Assembly (NCBI GenBank): GCA_014706295.1
Contig: JACSVZ010000009.1
Span: 37,203,768-37,267,767, forward strand
DNA from: Lycocorax pyrrhopterus obiensis
Lineage: Eukaryota; Chordata; Aves; Passeriformes; Paradisaeidae
Reading direction: 5' to 3'
Length of the DNA stretch: 64,000 nt
Numbering within the stretch: position 1 is the first letter of the stretch; each line of letters begins with the position of its first letter. Made by a program: the position numbers and the translations under genes. This document shows positions 24,442 through 35,905 of the stretch, one piece after another. The notes under the pieces were generated by a model. That model ran no database searches and was not told where the DNA came from. It saw only the letters and a list, made by a program, of their open reading frames with translations.

Positions 24442-27400
24442 TGCACATCCCCTGTACCTGCCACCCAAACCAAGTCACTGATTGGAAGGCGATTTCTGGC
24501 CTGTAATAAACAGCACACATTAATCCCATTCATTATTTTGCATAAAGAATGCAGGCCAATTTGTATTATTTATGTGAAATTAGAACACTGGGGGTGTAAA
24601 GAGTCTCCAGACTTGAAATTTGGCCGTTGCCTCGCTGAGTAATTTGGTGTTTGCTTTAAAGGCTCGCTAACATTTCAGTCGAGCAGAAGAGGTGATTACA
24701 CGAGGTCTCTGCCAAAGAGGTTTAGTGGCTCCAAAAACTGAGGGCAGACAAAAGCCCAGGAGAAGAAGTAACCAAAGTGTGTTCTCCTGAAGGCAAAGAA
24801 TTCCAGAAGCCAGGAGCACGGAGGGGCTCACACTAAAGCCGGCAGAGGGATGGCCCTGAGCCTCTCCTGCCCGAGGTCTGCAGCACCAGGCAGGGGCTGG
24901 GACTGAACCAGATCCATAAGGGATGACATTTGGGCCTGGAGAGGTTTGATAATGTAGGGGAAATGCAGAGGGTTTCTTTCCTCTCATCTCCATCGTGACA
25001 AACTTCCACAATCGTGTTCATTTGTTCGGGATTGTTGACAAAGTCTGATTTTTATGATGGTGGGATCAGGCAAAAGTCAAGGCAACTCTGCCCTTCAAAA
25101 ATAGCTATTTTAGGATCATGGGGGCACTCTCATCAGCTCTTCAACGTGCAGAACTTTTGGGCTGCAGGGCTGGTCCGAGGGTCCTGGGGGAGGAATGTCC
25201 TGCAGTGATTTTCATCAGCCAGCTGGTAAGCTTCCTACAAACACCATTCCAACAGGACAAAGACCTTCTGAATCCCGAGCAATTTCGGAATGTCACCCAG
25301 GAGAAAGGATCACACAGCACAGACTTCAGAGCCATTTCAGAGATCTCAGTTTCAAACCCTGGGCTCTGTGAAAGACTGGAGAAATAGGGAAGACCTTTCT
25401 CTTGCACTTTGATGCACGTGATGAGGAGCTGAAGCCATGAGAGGGCAACGCATGGGTACAAAAACCACGGTGTGGACAGCAGAGAGCAGGAGCAAACATC
25501 CATTCCCATCCCTGCAGGGTCAGGATCTCCACTTGCACCCAAAATAGATTTCCAGGGCACCCTGAGAGCTGATTCCATCTCCAACCAGTTTAAAACAGAG
25601 AGATAAACTGGGAAACATGGACACTGTGACACCTTCACTCCTTTTTGCCCCATCTTGCTGAAACACCCTGAGCCAGGTCTGCTCTGCGGCTTAGGACAGA
25701 CTTCCAAAGCCCCCTGCCAGGACTAAAACATCCTGAAGTTATTATTTCCCTGAGCTGAACCAACATTTATCAACCTAAAAGGTGTTTCCCTGAAAAAGCA
25801 CTGGGTCTACCTTGTCGTGAAGCTTTGGGCAGACTGGGGTACACTGGGAATATCCAATGTGGCAGGACGAGGATACTTCACAGTTGGATTTGGGATGGAG
25901 TTGGGGTGTTCATCTGCAACACCAGGCAAGGAGGTGACACCAAACCCCCCAAAACGCAGAAGACAAAGCACAGGGTGAGGGTTCAAGCCCACCTCCAGCT
26001 TTAGGCCACACTCTGGTTCCAGAGAGTGAAACTCCCAGGGGAAAAGCTGCAGCCATCGGTACGCGAATTCCTACAGCACTTCCACTCGGCTTTCAGGAGA
26101 AAACTGAAGTGGGAGTAGCAGTAGTTTCACACATACAAAAGGAGCCCTATTTTTAAAAAAATTTTAAAAAGGGGGAAAAAAAAAAAAAGAGAAGGCTAAA
26201 GAAGCAGGAAGCAGAGGAGTAAATGACAGTGGTAGGGAGAAGAGATGTCTCCTTCCATTTAGACAAGCAGACATACTCTAGCAATTTAATGGATTAGAAG
26301 GACTCAGAGATATTTACTGTCTAGCCACGTAAGTACATTCCAGCTCTTGATTTGCTTTTAGCATCGAAACCAGTCATATATTACATCAGTGGGATTCTTG
26401 TTTGTTGAAATAAGTGAATAATTTGGGGAGTATATTCAATTCACTCTTTTTACATTCCCTCGTTTCATCTGGGCTCGATTTCCACGAGATGCTGTTTGGG
26501 AAACTGCAGCTGGGAGCGCGTGGCCAGCGAGACAGGTTGGTCAAGAGCTGACATCTCCACTCATTTGCTGGGCTGCATGTTAAATTAATAATGTTAATGT
26601 TAAATTAATAACATGCAGGCTGAGTCGTGACGAGCTTGGCGTGCATCGCTTTGGGGGGTTTGGTGTGCAGAGTTCAGGGACACAGCTCAGCTGAGCCAAT
26701 TTCATGGCTGATCTTTGCCAAAAGGTGCTCCTTCATCCTCTCTTTCTCAGCCTCCTCAGCCCCGTGTCCCCATCCCCTTCCTTCAAGATGAGCCAGTTGG
26801 GGGAACTAAAATGGCACAAAACACCTTTTTTTTTTTGTTTTGGCAGTGTGGATTTTCTGCTGGTTTAGGGCTCTCAACTGGCTCCTGGAAAGGTCAAGAA
26901 GTCAGCACAGAAAATAAAGCCCAAGCCAGGAAAAGAGGAAGGAACAGATTGCTGTATCATCAACCCCACCATCAGAGTACCTGGCAACGGCTTCACACTT
27001 GTTCTTCTCATGGGGAAAAAAAAAAGTGACAGTTCTGAAATAGGTAGAACCTTGTTTCTATTGCTAAAGCCTGCGATTTCTGAAGTGACAACCTTCTGAT
27101 GCTCTGTGGAACAACCACCACGGCAACTTCCCCCAAAAAAATCTTAACCCGTCGCTCTTTTTTGCTATCGCGGGGCTGAAAATTCAGCCAGTCAGAGATA
27201 GCCAGTAAAAACAGAAACATCAGCCATCTAAATTCCCATAATATTGACTTGAAACAAAATACACCAGTGTTTACTCTATTGCTTTGGCGTGGGTTGGTTT
27301 GTTTGCAGTCAAACCGTAATTTATACTGGCTCCTCACATATTGATATGTTGAGGAAATAAACAGTAAATACTATTTCCAATCCATCTGTTTAACTTGTTA

Positions 27401-27989
27401 GAAAAACAACAGTCAGAGGCTTTTCAGAATTGTAGTTTTTCTGTACAAACCCAAATTGGGAACCGGAGTTTTGTTTCGCTCCGAGTGCTCTGTGTGGGTT
27501 TGGATGAAGTGTGGCTCCAGTCTGACTTCCCAGCTCTCGCTCCAGGTCCTGGCAGAGGTTTGGGGAGTTTGCAGGGATTGTCTGGAGAGAACCCACCACA
27601 TCTGTGAGCCTGGCTGGAGCCATCCCACTCCTCCCTGCTTCTCTTTGTCTCACACATGGCTGGGACTTTTAGGGAAAACCTCACCCACAGACTGGGAGCT
27701 TTCCATGAACTCGGCTCCTTCCTGATTCTCCCACTGGCTCTGGAGTGGAGACTCTCAGCTGGGACACTAAAAAGGGGTTTCCTTGTAATCTTCAGTCCTT
27801 CACAGAGCAATGAAGGTATTTATGTAACTTTTGTTCTTGAAACTCATCAAGCACTGGGCAGCTTTTGTGGGCTGCTCTGTCCTAGGGGCAGCATTGCTCC
27901 GAGGCTTTAACCTGGACAGGGATGCACAGGGATGCTGCTGGACAACGAGGTCTGGGGAATCCATTCCACTCCAGCCCTGTTGGGTTTAA
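24442..27989. other. Single-copy non-coding DNA
   Basis: About 3.5 kb with no mobile element recognised. It holds an A-rich patch (26152-26189), a hairpin-capable AT-rich segment (26573-26618) and a poly-T run near 26826. A frame of 188 codons (25141-25707, -) is the longest here and resembles nothing I know. Positions 26265-26480 are AT-rich and complex, and could be regulatory (inference). Confidence 0.45.
26573..26618. repeat. AT-rich hairpin with internal 20-bp direct repeat
   Basis: Outer arms 'ctgcatgtta' (26573-26582) and 'taacatgcag' (26609-26618) are perfect reverse complements around a 26-bp loop. In addition 'atgttaaattaata' occurs at 26577 and 26597. The direct repeat may have created the inverted arms by duplication of an AT-rich half-site. 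Confidence 0.8.
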
Positions 27990-28110
27990 AGCAGCCAGGA
28001 TGGACAGGGCTGGGAGCAACCTGGGCTCGTGGAAAGTGTCAGGTTGGAAGTAGAGGGGCTTTAAGGCCCCTTCCCACCCAAACCATGCTGGGATTCTGGG
28101 CTTCTGTGAA
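27990..28110 (+). mobile_element. CR1 LINE 3' end, sense
   Basis: Diverged copy: 'agccaggatggacagggctg', 'ggagcaacctgggctcgtgg', then 'aaggccccttcccacccaaa' and 'ccatgctgggattctgggct'. The 'ccctgcccatggcagggg' block has been lost by a deletion of about 20 bp. Confidence 0.88.
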
Positions 28111-28270
28111 AACTGAAGCAAAGCAGCCCCACAGTGCCCTGCCTTGACATTTAAATGTGAAATGTTTTAGCAGTTGTCCAGCAGGGCACAGACACCAAAG
28201 AGGGGCATGGGATGCCTTTGGCCTGTTGAGCTAATCCATCCTTTAAGGCAAAAAACTTTATTTGAAAAAA
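28111..28270. other. Spacer between CR1 and hexamer array
   Basis: Single-copy, no feature seen. Confidence 0.35.
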
Positions 28271-28520
28271 CAAATAAAGAGAAGAAAAAAAAATTTAAAA
28301 AAAAAGGAGAAGGAGAAGGAGAAGGAGAAGGAGAAGGAGAAGGAGAAGGAGAAGGAGAAGGAGAAGGAGAAGGAGAAGGAGAAGGAGAAGGAGAAGGAGA
28401 AGGAGAAGGAGAAGGAGAAGGAGAAGGAGAAGGAGAAGGAGAAGGAGAAGGAGAAGGAGAAGGAGAAGGAGAAGGAGAAGGAGAAGGAGAAGGAGAAGGA
28501 GAAGGAGAAGGAGGAGAAGA
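28271..28520. repeat. (GGAGAA)34 hexamer array with A-rich leader
   Basis: 34 apparently perfect GGAGAA units (28306-28509), preceded by an A-rich leader with several runs of eight or nine A and followed by 'ggaggagaagaaaaataaaa'. It lies just upstream of a sense CR1. The unit and strand are the same as in the array at 1996-2127. All reading frames through it (Gly-Glu, Glu-Lys, Ser-Pro) are produced by the repeat. Confidence 0.97.
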
Positions 28521-28629
28521 AAAATAAAAAGGGAACAAATGAGATGAACGCCAGAGCCTGTTGGAAGTAGCGGCTGGTTACCAGTAAGTGAAGGTGGGAT
28601 GGGTTTGTGGTGGGATGGAGAAGAAAGGA

Positions 28630-28850
28630 CAGGTTTTAAGGAATAAGTTTTTCACACTGAGAGTGGCAAAACACCGGCACAGGGTGCCCAGAGCAGCTGT
28701 GGCTGCCCCTGGATCCCTGGCAGTGTCCAAGGCCAGGCTGGATGGGGCTTGGAGCAGCCTGGGACAGTGCAAGGTGTCCCTGCCCATGGCAGGAGGTGGA
28801 ACAGGATGAGCTCTAAGGTCCCTTCCACCCCAAACCAGGCCAGGATTCCT
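28630..28850 (+). mobile_element. CR1 LINE 3' region, sense
   Basis: About 220 bp: 'gtttttcacactgagagtgg', 'cacagggtgcccagagcagc', 'ctggatccctggcagtgtcc', 'ctgcccatggcaggaggtgg', ending 'aaggtcccttccaccccaaa' and 'ccaggccaggattcctcc'. The terminal ATTCT repeats are gone. Confidence 0.94.
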
Positions 28851-31088
28851 CCTTTGGCCTCAGTCACCAAGCAAACAAGGCAGTGGGGTCCAAATGCCTC
28901 CGTCAGGATTCATGTTCTGCTGAAAGGTGGGGAACAAAATTCCTTCTCTTCAGCCTGTGAGTGCAGTGACTGCAAGTAAAGCACTGCCAGGGAACAGGAG
29001 AGGGAGAAAGTGTTTGTTGACTTCTGTACAACAGGAGAGAACTACCAGCTTTTAAAGGCTCAATTAAGCTGCTTTCAAGATCTAGGCCAACAAGTTAGTA
29101 CCTTGCTTTAAATATTAAAACTGTGGAGATGGATCTGAGCCTTACACTCCAACCCCGAGGTAGGTAATTTAAACCATCTGCACTGCAGAGCTGCTGCTGG
29201 AGCCAATAAAAATATTTCATAATTACTTTTTGCTTCCTTTTTTCACCAGTGTCAAATATCAGCATTGTCAAAGGTCAGAAACATTCCACTTTTCAACACT
29301 TTGAGGAAAAAATGCTTCTCTAGGTAGCCAGTAAAGAGATTTCCTAGCAGGAATATCCTCAGCTGTCGGTTATGAGTTTTGGAAGAGCAGGTTCCAGACA
29401 CTCATCAGATTTCTGATACCAGGAGATATCCCAATGATTTTATTTCCATTCTGCGATTTCGAGTGTTTTCCCCACAACACCCACTCAGAAGAATCTTTCA
29501 ATGTATTTTAGGTTCATTCCATATAAGCCAAAAACTCTTGATTAATTTTGCATTTCTCTTCATAGCTCGTCTTGGTCAACTGCAGATCTTTTCTAAGAAA
29601 ACAGAATTTAAATGCCCTTAGCTTTTTATGTCATTTCCAGCTCTCTAACAATGGATTAAAATACATAAACAGGCTACAGCTCTTCAGCCTTCCAAATTCT
29701 GACACCTCCTCCCTCTGTTTGGGGCTCCAGTCTCTATTTCGTTTTGTCTTTGACATTTTGTGGACTGAAATCCAATCCTTTTGTCTGCATCTGCTGCTAA
29801 AAGCCACTTCTCCCCAGCCCCAGCCCAGTCCCCTCGTGTGTCATTAAGCACATTTACATTTGGCTCAGAAAATCCCAACCAGAGCATTTCATGCCCAGTC
29901 ACTGCACTGATGAGAGGAGCTCTCTGCTCGTGGCTCCTGGAATGACACATGGTGTTACCCCATTATTTGGGGGGGAATCAAACAGAATCTTATTTTAAAA
30001 TAAGAGAACTGCCCTTTTGGAGCCTTTAAAAAAAAGAATAGTGATTTTCTACAGCATGCAAAAATTAAACTGAATTAAAATGCACATAAAACATGAAACT
30101 TCACATTTATTCAGCGGATTGGGCATTTTTGTGAAGCTGCTAAAGCTGACCAGGAAGGATTATCTCCTCAGGAAGGTTTTACCAAGGAATGGCAGCCATT
30201 TGGTGCCACGATTCCCTCGGGAACAGCAGGAATTCTGGATCACCACCGTGTGATTAAATGCCATCGAGCAGCTCTGAAGCAACCCCTTCCAGAAGCGCCC
30301 AGGGAACCTGCTCAGGTGGCAGGGATGTCAGAAACAGCAGCAGGAAGCCGTTCCAGCCTTGCTCCTGCAAGTCCTGTTGGCTCCAGCTCAAGGCTTCTGT
30401 CGATCATTCCCGTGGCAGCACGGAACAAACACGGAAAAATAACAAAGCAGGAAGGAAGGGAGCTCTCAGGAGCCCGGCCCTGAGTCACTCGGGTTCTCAC
30501 CCGGACAAATGGGATCTTGGCATTCCAAGCCAACAGGAGGAACAACCTGTAGGGCACAGGTGCAGGATGCCAAAGTGTGTATCCCAGTTATACTCCAGCA
30601 GCTCCCACACGAGGCTCCAAGGAAAACGAGCGGCATCAGACCAACGTGGAGCTAATGAAGGAAGTCAGGGTTGTCCCCAGAGTGAATTGTCACATTCACC
30701 TTCACGGGAGCAGATGGGAGAGGCAGGCTCTTGGAAGCTTCTGTGGGAGTTTACAGCCAACAGCTCAAGGACTTGTAGACCTTGAGCTTTCAGAGCGCGG
30801 CTTGGGAGGAACGGACAGCTCCGGGTGTGTCCAGCTGACAGCGCCGGGCAGCCTCCGATCCCTGCTCAGAGCCTGCCAGAAGGGGCACCTGGAGCCAGAT
30901 CAGGCCCCAGGGCATTGTCACCACCACGAGACACAGCGGGGTCACCAAGGTACAATGGAGACCTCCCCAGTGTAACAGGGATGGGATGAGGGTGGGCTCC
31001 AAGTCTTTGCCCATGCTTTGGAGACAATCCCTAATCCAGCAGCATTAACGCTGATCCAGCTTCGGAGGCAGAGCAAAATCAAGGAATG
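28851..31088. other. Single-copy non-coding DNA
   Basis: About 2.2 kb. AT-rich from 29.0 to 30.1 kb and GC-richer from 30.2 to 31.0 kb. An 18-bp perfect palindrome lies at 29988-30005. The frame of 175 codons (30258-30785, +) overlaps others in different frames and is unrecognised. Confidence 0.45.
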
Positions 31089-31468
31089 ATTCATAGAATC
31101 ATGGATTGGATGGGAAAGGACCTTTAAAGGTCATCTAGATCAACTTCCTTGCCGTGGGCAGGGACACCTTCCACTCTCCCAGGGTGCTCCAAGCCCCATC
31201 CAACCCGGCCTTGGATACTTGCAGGAATCCAGGGGCAGCCACAGCTTCTCTGGGCACCCCGTGCCAGGGCCTCACTGCCCTCATGGTAAAAAACTCCTTC
31301 CTGGTATCTAATCTAAATCAACCTAAATCCTTCAGTTTAAACCCATTAACCCTTGTCCTGTGGCCTTTAACAGGTCCTGTTAAGTCTGTGCCTTTCTCTT
31401 CCTTGCAGGCCCCCTTGAAGAACTGAGAGGCTTCAAGAAGCTCTTCCCAGAGCCTTCCCTTCTCCTGT
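31089..31468 (-). mobile_element. CR1 LINE 3' region, antisense, about 380 bp
   Basis: Starts 'attcatagaatcatggattg', includes 'ttgccgtgggcagggacacc', 'ctaatctaaatcaacctaaa' and 'gttaacccttgtcctgtgg'-like sequence, and continues through 'ttccttgcaggcccccttga' to 'agagccttcccttctcc'. One of the longer copies in the window, moderately diverged. Confidence 0.94.
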
Positions 31469-33490
31469 TAAGAACATTCATGTTGCTCACACCGAACCAA
31501 CCATCCAGCTAATATGATCCATCATGTAAAAAAATGTGAGCTCATTAAAACCCAGAGACTTTGAGTTAACATGATCTCAAGCACATCTGGCTCAGCAACA
31601 TCAACCAGCCCCACCACGGTCCCTCCAAGCCAGCAGACACAGTGAGACCAGCACAAGCCTGGCACACCCTCCTCCCTTTGCGACTCCCAAGCCAGAAGAA
31701 GGCTCAGTTCAGCCCTTTGGAACATTCTTCTCCACCCACTGCACATTTTATCCCAGGCATTGTGCCTGTGGTACAGGCAGCAAATTCCTCAGCTGGGAAC
31801 AAAGGAGCAGCGCTGGCATCCAGCAGGGTGGGTGAGGAACTTCCTGCTCCCAGCCAGCGAGGAGCTCCCCTCTTGGTGCTGCCATCAGCACCCACCAGCC
31901 CACTGCCCTGGCTCTGTTCTGGGGCCAAACCTGCCTCTGGCCAGGAGAAAAACCAAAATTCTTTTCCCTCAGTGCCCCCTTTCCCACCCTTACACGGGCA
32001 CAGAGAAGATAAGGACTCGGAAATAATAAATACTCAGAGAAGGTCAAATGCAAGAGGCCTCTGACTTCTGTTTCTTTTAAATCCTTATTCCGATTTCCTT
32101 TGTTTCCACTGTCCCCATTCATCATCACCTCTGCAGAATCCCTGATTTGAAGATATTCTCTCTCACAGAAACCACCTGTACACCCCCTGGTACCTCTTAT
32201 CCAGCCTTTATTTTCTGTGTCAGACAGAAGTTGGCAGCATCAATGCCTTTTTCTGGAGATCTTTAGAGTCTCTTGTTCTAAAAAACAGGTAACCTTCATC
32301 ACAAGCACCCATTAAACTCCCAGGTAAAGAAATTAGTCTGTCCACACTATTTAAATTAATGAGAACGCTGCAATACAGTATTTCCAGCTGGCTGTGCATG
32401 GAGCAGCAGAAGGAAAACTCTTCCTTCCCTCTTTGACCCAGACAGGCCTGGAACTGAAACAGGTATTTGAGCCTGAGTTCCACTTCCTGAGCAGACCCTC
32501 CCAGCTGGGCCTAACTGATGTAACAGTGTCTGGGAGAGTATTTGAGTCCTTTTCCCTTCACATGGCTTTGTCTCTGAACTGCACAGTAGGGAGAAGCAAA
32601 GAAGAGCTCTTAGGTCTGGCTTACTGCAGAGACCTGAACAGCACCGACCTCAGAACTCAGCCCCAGCTCTACTCAAATCTCTTCTCCAAATTTATTCCTT
32701 CTGCTGGTACGTACAGAAAGTTGGGCATCGAGTTATGCTCAGTAAAAGGTGAAAGACTCCCAGATCTTCTAAGCAGGAAGTTGTGTTTTACCCTGCCTGG
32801 TGCAAATGTGACTCCGGAGCTCTGATGTGGCACAGAGAGATGGAGATTCAAAGTAAATTCTCTGTCTGTAACGTTCTCTTGGATAAGCAAAAATATCACA
32901 AAGAATTTATAAAATTCCTCAGTCATTCCAGGTTTTTTGATGTTCACACAAAGTGTCAAACATTCAACCACTGGTTGAATCCACTTCACAGAAATGGAGA
33001 TAATTTATTTCAATTTAATACCCAATTATCCTCTGATATCTCTAGGTGCTTGACTCTAGAAACAGAATTCTTTCCAAAAGTTCAGAGGAAGAAAAACTAA
33101 AGCTCCATGTCTAAAGCAGGACTAAATATTGCAATCACTTTTCATGCATTTTTTAAATGTTAATTTTGTTTGAAGTCCTTATACCATTTCCCCACACCTA
33201 TGAATAAATAATCCCGTGCCTGGGTGTATTTTATTTGTGTGCACAGGAAAAAACACGGCAATGAATCCTAATCCTTCCCTGCATCATCCAGCAGGCTGCA
33301 AACACCCAGCAGACAGGAGCCAAAGGACGTGAGGTGGAATAAGATTTACTCCTGAGAAAGAAGATTTTGGAAAGATCCAGGTGAGAGATCACTGATGGCA
33401 CCATTTTTAGAGGCTGCTCCCAAGTGGAATTTTTCTCTCCTGAGGGAGTTGATAAAACTTGTAAGGAAGTTACTGAAATTTTCCTTTCAG
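31469..33490. other. Single-copy non-coding DNA
   Basis: About 2.0 kb without identified repeats. Frames of 140-143 codons at 31642-32064 and 32394-32825 (+) resemble no known family and are of chance length. Confidence 0.4.
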
Positions 33491-33525
33491 AGACATTCAG
33501 AAGAAGAAGCAAAAAGCTTCTCAAG
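33491..33525 (+). other. Candidate 35-bp microexon, weak
   Basis: An acceptor 'ctgaaattttcctttcag' precedes 35 purine-rich bases, followed by a consensus-like donor AAG|GTAAGC. All three frames are open, so no frame can be chosen. The length is not a multiple of three. It lies on the strand opposite to the better candidate at 17015-17071. Chance pairing of splice signals is quite likely at this length. Confidence 0.15.
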
Positions 33526-33816
33526 GTAAGCAAAGTGAACCTGGTAAAAGTCTCTGTGAGAAAAACAGGAACCCTGTGGTCTCAACATGATATAAAAATG
33601 AGGAAAAGGGACAGGGAACACTTTTCCTACTGGTTCTGGTGATCAAAGAAGACCAGAAGGAGTGAGCTATTTCAGAACCACTGAGTGCTGTCTGTAATGG
33701 TGCTCCTTTTGCCCAAAGCCAAACACTGAAAATTAAAGCCCAGTTCGCAAGGCCTTGCGGGAGAAAAGACTGAGGAAGAAATTGGTAGACAAAAAAAAAA
33801 ATTACAAGTGCCATTC
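33526..33816. other. Non-coding DNA
   Basis: No feature beyond a poly-A run at about 33790-33801 just before the CR1. Confidence 0.35.
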
Positions 33817-33933
33817 TGGGCAAGCTGGGCCAGGCAAAGTGTCCCTGCCCACAGCAGGGTGGGATGAGGTGAGCTTTAGTCCCTTCCAACCCCAACCAGC
33901 CTGGGATTCTCTGATTCCACGATTTTATGATTC
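33817..33933 (+). mobile_element. CR1 LINE 3' end, sense
   Basis: 'gccaggcaaagtgtccctgc', 'ccacagcagggtgggatgag', 'tcccttccaaccccaaccag', then 'ctgggattctctgattccac' and 'gattttatgattcc'. It keeps several copies of the terminal octamer-like repeat. Confidence 0.92.
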
Positions 33934-34459
33934 CTCCTAAACGCCACATTTCAGAAATAGAACAAATATTTAATTACCCAGCTTTGTTACCGCATCCTCA
34001 AAACTCCTGCTCTCCCCAGTAATGAGCTGCCTGAGCAATTCCCAGTGATGAGGCTCTGCTGCAGCCACCGGGGACCCTTCTCCCAGATTTAATGGGTGCC
34101 AAGTGTCACCTCCTGTCTCATCACTTTGGTCCTGGCTCACACAAGCTCAGCATAGGTAAGAACCAGAGTGCATCAAAACGGAGCAGGGGGAAAAAACAGA
34201 TTCCGAGCTGTCTGGGGGACAGATTAAATTTAGTACAAGAGCCAAGCAAGGGAGAAAAACTTTAACAGTTGGACTGCTGATGTCTCTGCTTAATCTCTCT
34301 CGTGCTGACCATTTCTGCCTTATTCTTCCTGGAGGCATTGTTGGGGAAAGAATGAGTGACAATATTTATAAAAGGCTGAGGGGGAGGATGAGGGAAGCAC
34401 CGAGTGCTGATTTAGTGGGGGTGGAAGAGGCAGCCCTAATATCAGCACTGACTTTAAGC
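33934..34459. other. Single-copy non-coding DNA
   Basis: About 525 bp between two sense CR1 copies. A splice-like pair (34087-34155, +) was considered and judged weak. Confidence 0.35.
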
Positions 34460-34706
34460 TGAAACACGGTTAGACGGGACGTTGGGAAGGAATTCCTGGC
34501 TGGGAGGGTGGGGAGGCCCTGGCACAGGGTGCCCAGAGAAGCTGTGGCTGCCCCTGGATCCCTGGAAGTGTCCAAGGCCAGGCTGGACGGGGCTTGGAGC
34601 AGCCTGGGACAGTGGAAGGTGTCCCTGCTCATGGCAGGGGTGGAATGGGATGAGCTTTAAGGTCCCTTCCAACCCAAACCATCCTGGAATCCATTACTTT
34701 ATGAGC
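34460..34706 (+). mobile_element. CR1 LINE 3' region, sense
   Basis: Starts near 'cacggttagacgggacgttg', then 'ggaaggaattcctggctggg', 'tgcccagagaagctgtggct' and 'cctgctcatggcaggggtgg', ending 'ccatcctggaatccattact'. Very similar to the copy at 35536. Confidence 0.95.
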
Positions 34707-35535
34707 ATCTCCTGGTGCTTCACATGTCTCAGGATGCAGCCCCAGGTCCCAGCACCTCTCACACTATGGCACCTATTAAAAAATGCCCTAAATATGTAGC
34801 AGAGACTGCCTTGAAATGTTCAAGTCAGACTGACATCAAGGCCATGGTGCTACTGTTTCCAGTCCAGGAAGCCAGGTCATTTTGGGTTCCCATAAATAGA
34901 AAGTGGCAAGCCAGGGGAAAAAAAACCACTCAGATTCTTGTTGCAAAATTCTTCTCCTCCTGTTCTTGATTTAACGCCAACGTAACCAGAAGATTGACCT
35001 ACAAGAGCTCAGATTTCCTTCCCGTTTCTTCCCTCCCATGTCCAAGTTTCAAACTCCCAGCTCTGCGCTATCTGCAAACCCTGTTCGAGTTCCCCAGGAC
35101 AAAGTGAAACACTCTGGGGGTGAGTCAGCACGTCCAGTCTGAGCCAGCCCCGTCCCAACACCAGCAGAGGTTACATCAGCACAGCCACGGCTTTCCAGCC
35201 AGCCTTCCTAAGGAAACAAGGCCTGGGGAGACCCAGCAGTTACCAGGCTGTGCCTCTGCTCTCCCACTCCTCCAAGGATGTTTTCGAACCTTTGGCCAGT
35301 TTCAACCATATTTAAGGAAAGGACAGAAATCTCGATGTCATTGGGGGGGGATGGAAGGGAAAACAGCGATTCTCAAAGCAGAGCTCTGGGCAGCAGATTC
35401 AAGTTTGGGGTGCTGAGATTCCTAAATCTCATCTGGAATCTGCTCTTACTCCTTCTGTTTCAGAGCGAGTCACAAGTTTGACCTTATCCTGGCAAGGACC
35501 AAAAGGATCCAAAAGGTCTTGTTTGGTTTCTCTCT
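34707..35535. other. Single-copy non-coding DNA
   Basis: About 830 bp separating two similar sense CR1 copies. No feature recognised. Confidence 0.4.
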
Positions 35536-35803
35536 GAAGGAGACTGGATTTAGGCGGGACATTGGGAAGGAATTCCTGGCTGGGAGGGTGGGCAGGCCCT
35601 GGCACAGGGTGCCCAGAGCAAGCTGTGGCTGCCCCTGGATCCCTGGAAGTGTCCAAGGCCAGGCTGGACGGGGCTTGGAGCAGCCTGGGGTAGTGGGAGG
35701 TGTCCCTGCCCATGGCAGGGGTGAAATGGGATGGATTTAAGGTTCCTTCCAATCCAAACCAGTCCGGGATTCCATGATTCAGTGATTCAATGATTCTTTG
35801 ATT
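35536..35803 (+). mobile_element. CR1 LINE 3' region, sense
   Basis: Contains 'ggcgggacattgggaaggaa', 'aaggccaggctggacggggc' and 'tgtccctgcccatggcaggg', then an expanded tail of 'attcagtgattcaatgattctttgattc'-type repeats (four to five near-octamer units). A 1-bp insertion gives 'cagagcaagctgtgg'. Confidence 0.95.
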
Positions 35804-35905
35804 CACTCAAGCTCCACAGCACCTTATGCAGAGCATTTGCCATTAATACGACACCAATCCTGGAGCAAAGACTCGAGGGTGACCCTGCCGTGCTCCCAGA
35901 CGTGC
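35804..35905. other. Spacer between CR1 and 90-bp duplication
   Basis: Single-copy, no feature seen. Confidence 0.35.

Noticed and set aside
26263..26328. 66-bp interval between 'tctccttccatttag' and a GTAAGT donor
   Set aside because: All three frames contain stops, and the exon-side donor base is C. At best a non-coding exon.
28167..28570. Frames of Gly-Glu, Lys-Glu and Ser-Pro repeats
   Set aside because: Produced by the (GGAGAA)34 array.
34087..34155. 69-bp interval between 'acccttctcccag' and GTAAGA
   Set aside because: Two frames are open but the acceptor is short and the exon ends in TAG. No supporting context.
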